Source: JAHELQ01 sp964491915 (GTDB lineage: Bacteria; Acidobacteriota; Aminicenantia; UBA2199). From it: a stretch of 64,000 nt of DNA. Within the stretch, counting starts at the first letter, position 1, and every line of letters starts with the position of its first letter. The position numbers and the translations under genes were made by a program. The stretch spans positions 1 through 64,000 of the forward strand of contig CAZBHS010000011.1 in the NCBI GenBank assembly GCA_964491915.1, given 5' to 3'. The notes below the pieces were generated by a model. The model saw only the letters and a program-made list of their open reading frames with translations. It did not search any database and was not told the DNA's origin. Below, in pieces: positions 1 through 7,375 of the stretch.

Positions 1-610
1 GTATTTCTTCCCCAGGGTGGGGGGGCGTTGAACGCAACGGCCGGAAATAGGGGTTGACCTTTTGCTGGATGTCGCCGGGCAAAAAACCGAGTTTTTCGCC
101 CGCCTCCACCACCGGTCTGGTAAGGACGATGCGGTCGATCTGGCGGTTCAAGAGGTAATGGAGCGCCATGGCGATGGCCAGAAAGGTTTTACCGGTGCCG
201 GCGGGTCCAATGCCGAATACAAGGTCGTGTTTGCCGATGGCCTTGATGTACGCTTTCTGGTTGAATGTCCGGGGGAGAACCTCTTTGCCGTTGATTTTGA
301 TTGTCACCGTTGAATTCAATTCTTCGGGGATCAATTCGGCTTTTCCCTGGTCTGCCATGTTGAGACTGATATTTAGGTCGCTTTCGTTAATGTTCACTTT
401 GTTTTCCATTGCTTCGAACAAATGTTCGATAAATTTTCGGAAATTCCGTTTTTGGGACACACTCCCTTTAAACATGAGCTTGTTGCCCCTCATGGCAATG
501 GCGATTCCAAAGGTGGTTTCGAAAGCGCGTATGTTGTTCTGGATGACCTCCAGTTGGTTGCTCCTGATGTTTTCGGGGTATATAATTTCTTCAGTATTAG
601 AGTTTGTCAT
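1..610 (-). CDS. phoH: PhoH-family P-loop ATPase, N-terminal part
   Basis: This is the first 203 codons of a PhoH-type ATPase; the rest lies beyond the left edge. PhoH proteins are cytoplasmic, nucleotide-binding and linked to RNA metabolism; the precise role is not fixed. Seen in the sequence: an N-terminal region typical of the family (about residues 1-110), then a P-loop GPAGTGKT at about 135-142, followed by the conserved stretch with LTRPVVEAGEKLGFLPGD. The start is the ATG at 610, the only in-frame ATG upstream of the conserved part, but it has no Shine-Dalgarno sequence and lies only about 10 bases from the transcription start predicted from a consensus promoter. The last dozen codons at the edge (bases 1-37) do not match the family and may hold a small indel. 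Divergent from the gene at 776. Confidence 0.9.
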   Translation of the reverse strand, partial: MTNSNTEEIIYPENIRSNQLEVIQNNIRAFETTFGIAIAMRGNKLMFKGSVSQKRNFRKFIEHLFEAMENKVNINESDLNISLNMADQGKAELIPEELNSTVTIKINGKEVLPRTFNQKAYIKAIGKHDLVFGIGPAGTGKTFLAIAMALHYLLNRQIDRIVLTRPVVEAGEKLGFLPGDIQQKVNPYFRPLRSTPPHPGEEI

Positions 611-626
611 TGTCTGTTGCCGTCAT

Positions 627-655
627 ATTATAGCTGTCCCAAATGTAAATGTCAA
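627..655 (-). promoter_or_regulatory. Consensus sigma-70 promoter of phoH
   Basis: On the reverse strand TTGACA (650-655) and TATAAT (627-632) are both perfect and separated by exactly 17 bases. The predicted start of transcription is near 619-620, leaving a 5' leader of only about 10 bases before the phoH ATG at 610. Confidence 0.8.
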
Positions 656-775
656 TGTCCGGCTCCTTCGCATTCTTTCTCCTTACCAACCGCTTTTTTC
701 TGCTATTGTTTATATGGTACAATATGTGATCCGTCGAGGAAGTTTGAACCTGAATCTGAAAAGAAGGAGGAATTC

Positions 776-1420
776 ATGATAAACAGAGATCTGCGTATTC
801 TATTCTTGGTCATCGTAGCCAGTGTTTTAATGTTTTTAAATTTAGAGGCTCTCATATTTTTGAACGGTGTCGGTGGAGGCGGCGGTGATGGCGAACTGGG
901 TTACGCTGATTATGTAGCTCCGCTTGCCATGGAGGCGGCGACGCTCTTTCTCAATTCTAACGCCGATACTTACATGCTACTCGGTGAGGTCGAGAAGTAT
1001 TACAATAGTTTTTTCGATTTTTCATCCGCGTTGGTGTACGCCGGTGCCGCCGCGCAAAAACTTGAAGACGCCGAATCAATCTATTTAGATATCAATAGAA
1101 CCATAAAAAAAAACGGCATTCTACCTGAGATCGTGTCCAGGCTGGCGATATTCGATTATATTGGATTCGCCGAGGCGAATGATCTGAATCGTGAAATCAT
1201 GTTGGAGGTCGCTTATTATTTAATCAACGGTGATGTTGCCGGCTTGATGGGGAAAAATATCGAAAATTTAAGGGATATCCAGAAATTGTACGCAAAGATC
1301 ATTCAGTCTCTTCGTCAATTTAGCCTCCCCTCTATCCAGTTATTCTGGTCTTTGCTGAATCAATATTCCCGTGCGACCTTATTTGGCAATTATGCCTCCC
1401 TGGTATTCAACAATATATAA
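776..1420 (+). CDS. Exported helical protein of degenerate ABC locus 1
   Basis: A 214-residue protein of no family that I recognise. The frame is open far upstream, but the start is set by a strong Shine-Dalgarno (AAGGAGG, about 5 bases before the ATG at 776). Residues about 7-32 are hydrophobic and look like a signal peptide or single membrane anchor, followed by a Gly-rich linker. The rest is predicted alpha-helical and rich in Leu, Ala and Asn. It is clearly related to the protein at 44845-45486: both have a GDV-x-G segment followed by an amphipathic helix and both end with a [LM]FGNYA motif. It is followed 77 bases later by an ABC-2-like permease, as is its relative, so it is probably the extracytoplasmic partner of that permease. 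Function unknown. Confidence 0.75.
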   Translation: MINRDLRILFLVIVASVLMFLNLEALIFLNGVGGGGGDGELGYADYVAPLAMEAATLFLNSNADTYMLLGEVEKYYNSFFDFSSALVYAGAAAQKLEDAESIYLDINRTIKKNGILPEIVSRLAIFDYIGFAEANDLNREIMLEVAYYLINGDVAGLMGKNIENLRDIQKLYAKIIQSLRQFSLPSIQLFWSLLNQYSRATLFGNYASLVFNNI

Positions 1421-1497
1421 AAGTTATCCATATAAATTAAATCGCCGGAAACCTTTGATTTTTTTAAAAAAAATTGGTAGGATAGTAATGTATTCTC

Positions 1498-2835
1498 ATG
1501 AGTTATATCCTAAGATTTGAATTTCAGCGGATTTTTGCCAGCAAGAAAAATTTAACCGTTTTTCTTATAATAATACTGGCGACTTTCTTTTTTATTTATT
1601 CCGGCGTGCATGATTTCCAACGGGAAATGAAGGAAAAAGAGCATTTCCAGGGTTATGAGAAGGAAAAAGTCAAGCATTACCAGAACTACTCCCAATATGG
1701 AGCTTTCGGTTACCGGCTGTTTTTCCAGGCGTCACCCCTTGTGGTATTCTTTTCCAACAGTGATTTTCTGTATGATCTCGAGAGTAATATAGATACTTCC
1801 GAGATCATTAAAGTATATCATTTATTCGAAGGCCGGAAGGTATTTGAAAACCGTGGTTATTTCAAGGATTTCTCCGGTTTCATTTTTCTGGCCGCCAGTC
1901 TCTTTATGCTTTATATGGGGATGATCGCCATCAAGAATCTCGAATATTTGAAATTCAACCTGATGTTCGCCAGTCTCAAAAAGCTGGTGATCACCAGTAC
2001 TATCGTCCGGATCTCGCTTCTCAGTATGTTTTTTGTCATGCTGATGATCCTGAGTTATTGGGGCACCCAGGTGGAGCGCCTTCATTTTTCCATGCAGGAA
2101 ATCAGTCAATATATTCATTATTGTTTGTTCGCTCTCGTTTTCCTGGTGTTCTTCTACTTGCTCGGTATGGTGTTGGCTGTATTCCTCAAGTTCCGGAAAA
2201 TTTGTTTTCTTTGGATGTTTATCGTTTGGTTCGTGTTCATATTTCTGATTCCGGAATTGGGCCGCATGTATTTATATAACCAGTCGGGAAATCTTCCCTC
2301 AAACGAATCTGTGAATCTGGAAAAATTGAAGATCTTGATGGCGTATGAGCATGAGGTAAAAAACTATTTATCGGTGTATCCGCCGCCAAAGGATGTGGCG
2401 GCGAAATTCTTTTTGGAGAGCACATCGAGATTCGTAAACAATGTGCATCTTTTAAACCGCAAGAAAGAACTTGAATTGGTGCAGGAGATGCGTAAGATTC
2501 TCAATTCATATGAGATTATCTCCGCCCTGTTTCCAACTCAATTTTACCGGTTTCTCGGCCAGGAAATCTCCAGCAAAGGGTATAATGGGTATCTTAATTA
2601 TAAATGGCATGTCATTCGCAGCCAGGAGAAATTTCTCAGGTATTATATAAAAAAGAAATTCATTTTAAAAGAAAGTAGCGTGGAGCCGTTCATCAGCGGC
2701 GATGAAAATATTTTCCAGGCAAAAAGTTATTTGCCCAGGGTGTTTTGGGCGGCATTCCTCATTACGGTGTTTTATTCAATGTTGATGTTCGCCATGGCAT
2801 ATTTCCGGTTGAAAAAATTATTATTTGGATCATGA
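1498..2835 (+). CDS. ABC-2-like six-TM membrane protein, locus 1
   Basis: A 445-residue membrane protein with the layout of ABC-2 permeases such as the DUF3526/GldF-like groups. Hydrophobic segments lie at about 18-35, 120-145, 165-188, 207-230, 234-255 and 410-435. They leave two large soluble loops, about 80 residues between TM1 and TM2 and about 150 residues between TM5 and TM6, probably outside the cytoplasm. The first loop ends with a motif (QYGAFG ... SPLVVFF) shared with the permease half of the protein at 45523-47415 (QYAVMG ... SPLSIFF). Its stop overlaps the start of the ATPase-like gene at 2832 by four bases (ATGA), so the two are translationally coupled. Family membership is inferred from topology and gene order; transport activity is doubtful because the partner ATPase is degenerate. 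Confidence 0.75.
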   Translation: MSYILRFEFQRIFASKKNLTVFLIIILATFFFIYSGVHDFQREMKEKEHFQGYEKEKVKHYQNYSQYGAFGYRLFFQASPLVVFFSNSDFLYDLESNIDTSEIIKVYHLFEGRKVFENRGYFKDFSGFIFLAASLFMLYMGMIAIKNLEYLKFNLMFASLKKLVITSTIVRISLLSMFFVMLMILSYWGTQVERLHFSMQEISQYIHYCLFALVFLVFFYLLGMVLAVFLKFRKICFLWMFIVWFVFIFLIPELGRMYLYNQSGNLPSNESVNLEKLKILMAYEHEVKNYLSVYPPPKDVAAKFFLESTSRFVNNVHLLNRKKELELVQEMRKILNSYEIISALFPTQFYRFLGQEISSKGYNGYLNYKWHVIRSQEKFLRYYIKKKFILKESSVEPFISGDENIFQAKSYLPRVFWAAFLITVFYSMLMFAMAYFRLKKLLFGS

Positions 2836-3530
2836 TAAAAGTTAACGACCTCAAGTTTAAGTTCGGAGAAATTTTCGGGGAGAATATTTCGTTCGAAGTG
2901 GATTTTGGAGAGATCTATTTCATCATTTTCAAAGAGGATCCTCTGCGGCGTCATTTTTTTGAAATCATGCGAGGATTTTGTTCCCATTTCGATGGTGATA
3001 TTTTAATCGACGGCAAGTCAATTTTTAGCTTTCAATCGCAATTGGATTCTGTGTTTATCAATCGTCTGGAAGATGTGCATGATTTTGATACGGACGCGAC
3101 GATGGAACAATTCGTCGATTATTGTTGCTCATCTGGAAAAATAGATAAATTGGCGGTGTATGAGCATCTAATCCGGTTACATATCAATGAAGAGCGCCTA
3201 AAGAAACGAATCAAGGACGAACGGCCCGATATTTTTAGAATGGTGTATTTATCCGTGCTTCTGGGGATGAATACCCAAAATATCGTGTTCAACAATTTTA
3301 TCAATGTTGAAGACAAAGTCTTGCAGATTGAGTTCAACAAGACATTGATACGGAAACGGAACGAGGGAAAATCAATTCTCTATCTGACGGGCGATCTATT
3401 CTATGCCTTTCATGTGGCGGATAAAATCAGTTTTATCAAAAACGGTTATCTGGCCCCCACATCTCCCATCGATGCCTCGGATTTCAAGGAGATGGATGTC
3501 ATGAAGCTCTACAAGCAGTATATGAGTTGA
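2832..3530 (+). CDS. Catalytically degenerate ABC-ATPase-like protein
   Basis: A 232-residue protein that keeps the outline of an ABC nucleotide-binding domain but not its catalytic motifs. It opens with the usual short strands (IKVNDLKFKFG ... ISFEV), but where Walker A (GxxGxGKS/T) should follow the GEI strand the sequence reads IIFKEDPLRRHF. The signature LSGGQ is absent, the Walker B position reads NIVFNNFI with no catalytic Glu, and the H-loop His is replaced (LYLTGDLFYAFHVADKI). The closing strand and DKI motif are retained. It aligns along its length with the C-terminal domain of the fusion protein at 45523-47415. The start is the ATG at 2832, overlapping the permease stop. It probably acts as a structural or regulatory partner of the permease rather than as an ATP-driven motor. 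Confidence 0.7.
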   Translation: MIKVNDLKFKFGEIFGENISFEVDFGEIYFIIFKEDPLRRHFFEIMRGFCSHFDGDILIDGKSIFSFQSQLDSVFINRLEDVHDFDTDATMEQFVDYCCSSGKIDKLAVYEHLIRLHINEERLKKRIKDERPDIFRMVYLSVLLGMNTQNIVFNNFINVEDKVLQIEFNKTLIRKRNEGKSILYLTGDLFYAFHVADKISFIKNGYLAPTSPIDASDFKEMDVMKLYKQYMS

Positions 3531-3721
3531 TGTGACGGAGGAATTGCATAAGCGGGCGGTTTGAATAACCAAATATACCCGTCAACCGGGAAGGAGATCG
3601 TCCTTCCATGCGGCAGCCGTGGCATTATCCAGGTTATTCCCCAGGCAACCTTGATAAAGAAGAATGGGAGCTTCATTCCTTGAAGCTTGCCAGTCTTCTA
3701 GAAAAATAATGATTTTCCGAT

Positions 3722-3738
3722 TGTAAAGTATTTTTACA
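3722..3738. promoter_or_regulatory. Operator-like palindrome copy 1 (TGTAAA-N5-TTTACA)
   Basis: A 17-base perfect-arm inverted repeat TGTAAA-GTATT-TTTACA. It is the first of three copies with identical arms in a 170-base interval. The arms resemble TyrR boxes (TGTAAA-N6-TTTACA), but the spacer here is 5, not 6. Confidence 0.6.
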
Positions 3739-3791
3739 CTCGGTAATCTGGATAGCCTTTGTTGAAGGTTGTTCTGGCGATCTCATCCAGG

Positions 3792-3808
3792 TGTAAAAAA
3801 AATTTACA
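3792..3808. promoter_or_regulatory. Operator-like palindrome copy 2 (TGTAAA-N5-TTTACA)
   Basis: TGTAAA-AAAAA-TTTACA, flanked by G and C so that the dyad extends to 19 bases. Its centre lies 70 bases from copy 1. Confidence 0.6.
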
Positions 3809-3874
3809 CATTTCCGGAAAAATCGGTGAAATCATTATTGCGTAATGGTTTTGGGGGAAAAATTTTGTTTTTTG

Positions 3875-3891
3875 TGTAAAGTAATTTTACA
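3875..3891. promoter_or_regulatory. Operator-like palindrome copy 3 (TGTAAA-N5-TTTACA)
   Basis: TGTAAA-GTAAT-TTTACA with flanking G/C pair (19-base dyad). Its centre lies 83 bases from copy 2. The three spacers differ while the arms do not, which points to selection on the arms. Confidence 0.6.
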
Positions 3892-4136
3892 CGTTGGGGG
3901 AGGCGGATTTGTTGTTTAGTTTTGTTTCCTTCATAAAGTATCATTATAAGGGGGTTTAAGGTTAGCCCGAGATTGGCATCTATATTGCTATTACAATATA
4001 TGAAGTTATTATCCATTAAATGCGTGACTTCGCTCTGGATTCAGAGTGACATCCCATTTTTTGGATTCCCATGATTTGCAATCCCGCTTTGCGGGATATT
4101 TGATCCAGGTGCCTGTGTACCCGGAGGTGAAACCGC

Positions 4137-4190
4137 AAAGGTGGGGGTAGGATTGTAATTGATTTTACGATTCGCCCCTACCTTTTTTTT
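4137..4190 (+). terminator. Intrinsic terminator or attenuator before the AraC-type gene
   Basis: A long hairpin: AAAGGT-GGGG pairs with CCCC-(T)-ACCTTT, and inside it ATTGTAA pairs with TTACGAT. Eight T follow (4183-4190). The structure ends only 9-18 bases before the start of the next gene, which leaves no room for a normal promoter in between. Transcripts of that gene must therefore read through it, or be almost leaderless. Confidence 0.6.
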
Positions 4191-4207
4191 ACAATAGGGT
4201 GGGGAAT

Positions 4208-4780
4208 ATGTCATTTAGTAAAGAATCTGATCTGAAACCGTTGAATGTTTCTTTTACCGGTAGGATTATCCGGTATATCCAGGAGTTGGAGTCAAGGAAA
4301 ATCGCTAAATTGACTGTCATGAAGCTTGCGGAGCAATTGGACATCAATCGTTCGGTATTGTATAGGAAATTTGTAAAAGAGTTGGGAATCACTCCCGCCG
4401 CTTATTTGGTCGAGGCTCGAAAGCATAGCGTGTTTTCAAACGATGAACCAAAAAAACTTTCCTGCCAGGTGTCGAGTTATATAGAGGCTCTTCCTCCGGA
4501 ACAATTGGCGGTATTGACTGTGGGGTACATTGCGCAAACCTTCAGCTTAAGTCCATCGTATCTTGTGAGAATCTTCAAAAAAGAAAAAAATTCCAGTCTC
4601 AACCAGTATATCTTACGGACTAAAATTGAGCGCAGTGCGGAATTGCTGCGGCTGAATCTGGATCTCAAGGTCAATGACGTGGCCCGGAGCTTCGGTTTCA
4701 GTCAAACCGGTTGTTATTCACGGTTATTCAAACAGATCAAAGGTGTGACTCCTAATCAGTACAAGAAAGTCAGCGCGTGA
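4208..4780 (+). CDS. AraC/XylS-type regulator with one and a half HTH domains
   Basis: A 190-residue DNA-binding protein without a ligand domain. The C-terminal ~95 residues form a full AraC double helix-turn-helix (LTVGYIAQTFSLSPSYLVRIFKK, then VNDVARSFGFSQTGCYSRLFKQ and the closing GVTPNQYKK). The N-terminal ~75 residues carry a further AraC-like half domain (KLTVMKLAEQLDINRSVLYRKF ... GITPAAYL). Such a tandem arrangement could bind an extended or repeated site. I chose the ATG at 4208, preceded by a G-rich stretch; a GTG at 4199 is an alternative. It lies behind the operator-rich region and the terminator-like hairpin, so autoregulation is plausible but not shown. It converges with the response regulator gene at 4800. 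Confidence 0.75.
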   Translation: MSFSKESDLKPLNVSFTGRIIRYIQELESRKIAKLTVMKLAEQLDINRSVLYRKFVKELGITPAAYLVEARKHSVFSNDEPKKLSCQVSSYIEALPPEQLAVLTVGYIAQTFSLSPSYLVRIFKKEKNSSLNQYILRTKIERSAELLRLNLDLKVNDVARSFGFSQTGCYSRLFKQIKGVTPNQYKKVSA

Positions 4781-4799
4781 TAGGCAGCCGCCTGTAGGC

Positions 4800-6161
4800 T
4801 TATAACTTTTGGATGCAGTGGTCCTTCATCTTTTTGTATAAAGTCGGACGGGTGAGGCCCAATAGTTGGGCGCATCGTTGAATGTTGAAATTGGTCTTTT
4901 TCAGGGCATCCATGATGTGATTGCGCTCAACCTCGCTTAAGGTTAGAAATGTATGTCTGGATGCATCCGATTTTCCGTAATTGATGATCCTCGTGGGAAG
5001 GTGCTCCGCTTTGATTTTTGTTCCACTGACCAATAGGGATATTTCAGTGATCGTGTTCTTCAACTCTCTGACATTTCCCGGCCATTCATATTTGGAAAGA
5101 AGTTCCGCGGCTTCATCGTCGATGGCGTCGATCTCTTTGTTATGGGCGATGTTGTTTATGTAGATGAACCGTTCGGTTAAGGGAATGATATCCCCTTTGC
5201 GTTTTCTGAGGGGGGGGAGATTGAGTTTCAATACATTGATTCTGTAGTAGAGATCTTCACGGAAACCGCCGTTATTGATGAGTTCTTTCAGGTCTTTGTT
5301 GGTTGCGGCAATGACTCTTACATTGATGATTTTAGGTTGTTTGCTGTTCAATGCGAATATCTCATTCGACTCCAGGACTCTTAGCAGTTTGGCCTGGATC
5401 ATGAGCGGCAATTCCGCGATTTCGTCCAAAAAGATAGTACCGTTTTCCGCCAGCATAAATTTTCCGGGGTAGGCTTTATTGGCTCCCGTGAAAGCGCCGG
5501 CTTCAAATCCGAAGAACTCAGACTCCGCCAGATTTTCCGGGACGGCGGCGCAATTGACCGGAATGAAAGGCATGTCTTTTCGAGGTGAGTGGTTGTGGAT
5601 GGCGCGTGCCAATAGTTCTTTTCCGGTGCCTGTCTCTCCGGTAATCAAGGTGGTGTTTACGGAAATGGCGATTTCTTGCGCCCGTTTGATCACTGCGCCC
5701 ATCGCTTTGCTTTTATAGAGGATTTTTTCGAAAGTAGAGTTTGAGCCGACGTCTTTTTTCAATTCCTGGAAATTATCGAGTTTTTGATTGACTTCCAAAA
5801 CTTTGGCGATTGTCGCCAGAAGTAAATCACGGTCAATGGGTTTGGTCAAAAAATCGAACACTCCCATTTTCATCGCGTTGACTGCGGTTTGAATTTCCGC
5901 TGTTCCACTGACGACAATGATGCGATTGTGGTTGATAAATGAGTCCCCTTCCAGAATATCGAGGCCGCAGCCGTCTGGAAAGGTGAGGTCCAATAATGCA
6001 AGATCATAAGGATTTTTTATCAACTTTTTTCTCGCTTGCTCGATGGTTCCGGCCTCATCGACATCAAAACCGCGCCTGGCGAGCATCCCCCTTACAGTTT
6101 CCCTTAACGAATGATCGTCTTCAATGATTAATATTTTCGCTTGTTTATTCATGGTATTCAT
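4800..6161 (-). CDS. NtrC-family sigma-54 response regulator
   Basis: 453 residues with the full NtrC layout: receiver domain (about 10-120, acidic residues in IEDD and the phospho-acceptor Asp in LALLDLTFPDG), AAA+ sigma-54 interaction domain (about 150-380) and Fis-type HTH at the C-terminus (NIQRCAQLLGLTRPTLYKKM). The AAA+ part has Walker A GETGTGKE, an intact GAFTGA loop for sigma-54 contact, and Walker B GTIFLDEIAE, so it should be a genuine activator of sigma-54 promoters. The gene starts four bases after the histidine kinase stop, in one operon with the kinase and the acetyl-CoA synthetase. I found no clear sigma-54 promoter near the operon, so its targets are unknown. Confidence 0.93.
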   Translation of the reverse strand: MNTMNKQAKILIIEDDHSLRETVRGMLARRGFDVDEAGTIEQARKKLIKNPYDLALLDLTFPDGCGLDILEGDSFINHNRIIVVSGTAEIQTAVNAMKMGVFDFLTKPIDRDLLLATIAKVLEVNQKLDNFQELKKDVGSNSTFEKILYKSKAMGAVIKRAQEIAISVNTTLITGETGTGKELLARAIHNHSPRKDMPFIPVNCAAVPENLAESEFFGFEAGAFTGANKAYPGKFMLAENGTIFLDEIAELPLMIQAKLLRVLESNEIFALNSKQPKIINVRVIAATNKDLKELINNGGFREDLYYRINVLKLNLPPLRKRKGDIIPLTERFIYINNIAHNKEIDAIDDEAAELLSKYEWPGNVRELKNTITEISLLVSGTKIKAEHLPTRIINYGKSDASRHTFLTLSEVERNHIMDALKKTNFNIQRCAQLLGLTRPTLYKKMKDHCIQKL

Positions 6162-6165
6162 TTGG

Positions 6166-7371
6166 TTAGTTACTCGGCAGAATGATTAAAACGGTAGTTC
6201 CAGTTTCATTGCTCTGTATTTCAAGATCTCCTTTCAGGCTTTTCATGATGCCGTAGGAAATATAGAGGCCGAGTCCCGTCCCCTCCTTTTTGGTGGTAAA
6301 AAACGGTTCAAATACTTTTTCCTTAATCTCGTTCGGAATTCCCGGTCCGTTATCGTTCAGCGAGATGATGATCCTGTCGTTTTTTGATATATCCTTATAT
6401 TCTTTGTAGGTTTTGATAATGATGTGCCCGTTAATTTCCAATGCGTCCACCGCGTTGAAGAGGACATTGAAAAACACCTGTTGCAGGCGGCTTCGGTCCG
6501 TCATGGTGGTGAGGTTGTTGTCGATATCGGTCACGATTTTCAGGTCGGATGGGAATTTCTTTCTGGGGATATCCTCCAGGGTTTTTTCGATGAAATCTTT
6601 GATCTGCACAGATTCCATCGAAACCTTCTGGAACCGGGAAAAACTCAAGAGCGATTGAACAAATTTATTTATTTTATGGATCTCCCGGCTGATTTTCCGG
6701 TAGGAATTTTCCATTTCTTCACGATTGTACATACAATCGTTCATTTCCTGTATTTCAAGCATGATTGTGCTGAGAGGGGTTTTTAGTTCATGGGAAATAG
6801 ACGCAACCATTTCTCCCAATAAGACTAATCTGTCGAATTTAAATAGCTTGTAATAATTCATGTCGTTAGAGAGTTCGATGCGTTTGATCTCGATGGAGGG
6901 GATAAATATGTTGGCCGCGGTAGCAATCAAGCGGGCGGCGGTGGGGATGATTTTTTTCTTTTTGGGGTTGATCCAGGTGACGATCATACCTCTAAAATAG
7001 TTATGGCTTCTAAGGGGGATGACTAAATTCAGGTCGTTCGTGTTGAGAAATTGGCCGGAGTCGCGGTTGAACAGGTCCCGGTGCAAATTGTTTTTTCCGT
7101 CAAGCAAAATGGGATCGTGTCGATGGTTCAGGCTCTCGATGATATTGCATTCTTCATCTAATTTTGGAAGCGTGTCCTGGTGCACTTTTAAGGAATAGGG
7201 GGTGAACACGTTGCCCACCTGGGCTCTGTAGTATACCACTGTCCGCTTGAACGGGAATGTTTTTTCGAAGAGCGCTGGAAGCCGGTTGAGCAAGTCGTCT
7301 GTTGTGTGGGGAGTGTTCATGGTTTTGCTGATGCTTTCGATGAACTCGATTTCCTGTTTCGGCTTCGTCAT
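6166..7371 (-). CDS. Soluble sensor histidine kinase (GAF-like, HisKA, HATPase)
   Basis: 401 residues with no membrane segment, so cytoplasmic. The N-terminal ~150 residues look like a GAF-type sensor. A HisKA helix with the phospho-accepting His in SISHELKTPLS follows at about residue 195, then an HATPase domain with DNGPGIP, FEPFFTTKKEGTGLGL. It most likely phosphorylates the NtrC-type regulator encoded four bases downstream. Its own start lies four bases after the stop of the acetyl-CoA synthetase gene, and the Shine-Dalgarno AGAGGA overlaps that stop, so expression is tied to the enzyme. An intracellular metabolite related to acetyl-CoA or acetate is a reasonable guess for the signal, but it is inference only. 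Confidence 0.9.
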   Translation of the reverse strand: MTKPKQEIEFIESISKTMNTPHTTDDLLNRLPALFEKTFPFKRTVVYYRAQVGNVFTPYSLKVHQDTLPKLDEECNIIESLNHRHDPILLDGKNNLHRDLFNRDSGQFLNTNDLNLVIPLRSHNYFRGMIVTWINPKKKKIIPTAARLIATAANIFIPSIEIKRIELSNDMNYYKLFKFDRLVLLGEMVASISHELKTPLSTIMLEIQEMNDCMYNREEMENSYRKISREIHKINKFVQSLLSFSRFQKVSMESVQIKDFIEKTLEDIPRKKFPSDLKIVTDIDNNLTTMTDRSRLQQVFFNVLFNAVDALEINGHIIIKTYKEYKDISKNDRIIISLNDNGPGIPNEIKEKVFEPFFTTKKEGTGLGLYISYGIMKSLKGDLEIQSNETGTTVLIILPSN

Positions 7372-7375
7372 TCCT

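Larger units (their letters stand above)
3531..4136. promoter_or_regulatory. Non-coding regulatory stretch between locus 1 and the AraC-type gene
   Basis: About 600 bases without a convincing gene. It holds a perfect 7-bp hairpin at 3589-3607 (GGAAGGA/TCCTTCC), a second at 3669-3687 (AGCTTCA/TGAAGCT), three near-identical operator-like palindromes (listed separately), a small CTCTG/CAGAG dyad near 4033, and a CCCGC/GCGGG hairpin near 4083-4096 resembling a repetitive extragenic element. It lacks a long T-run after the locus 1 stop, so the terminator of locus 1 is not obvious. Confidence 0.5.

Noticed and set aside
422..775. N-terminal extension of the exported protein frame at 776
   Set aside because: It overlaps phoH on the other strand and precedes a strong Shine-Dalgarno and signal peptide at 776.
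3722..3891. TyrR boxes
   Set aside because: TyrR boxes have a 6-base spacer; all three sites here have 5. The name would be a guess.
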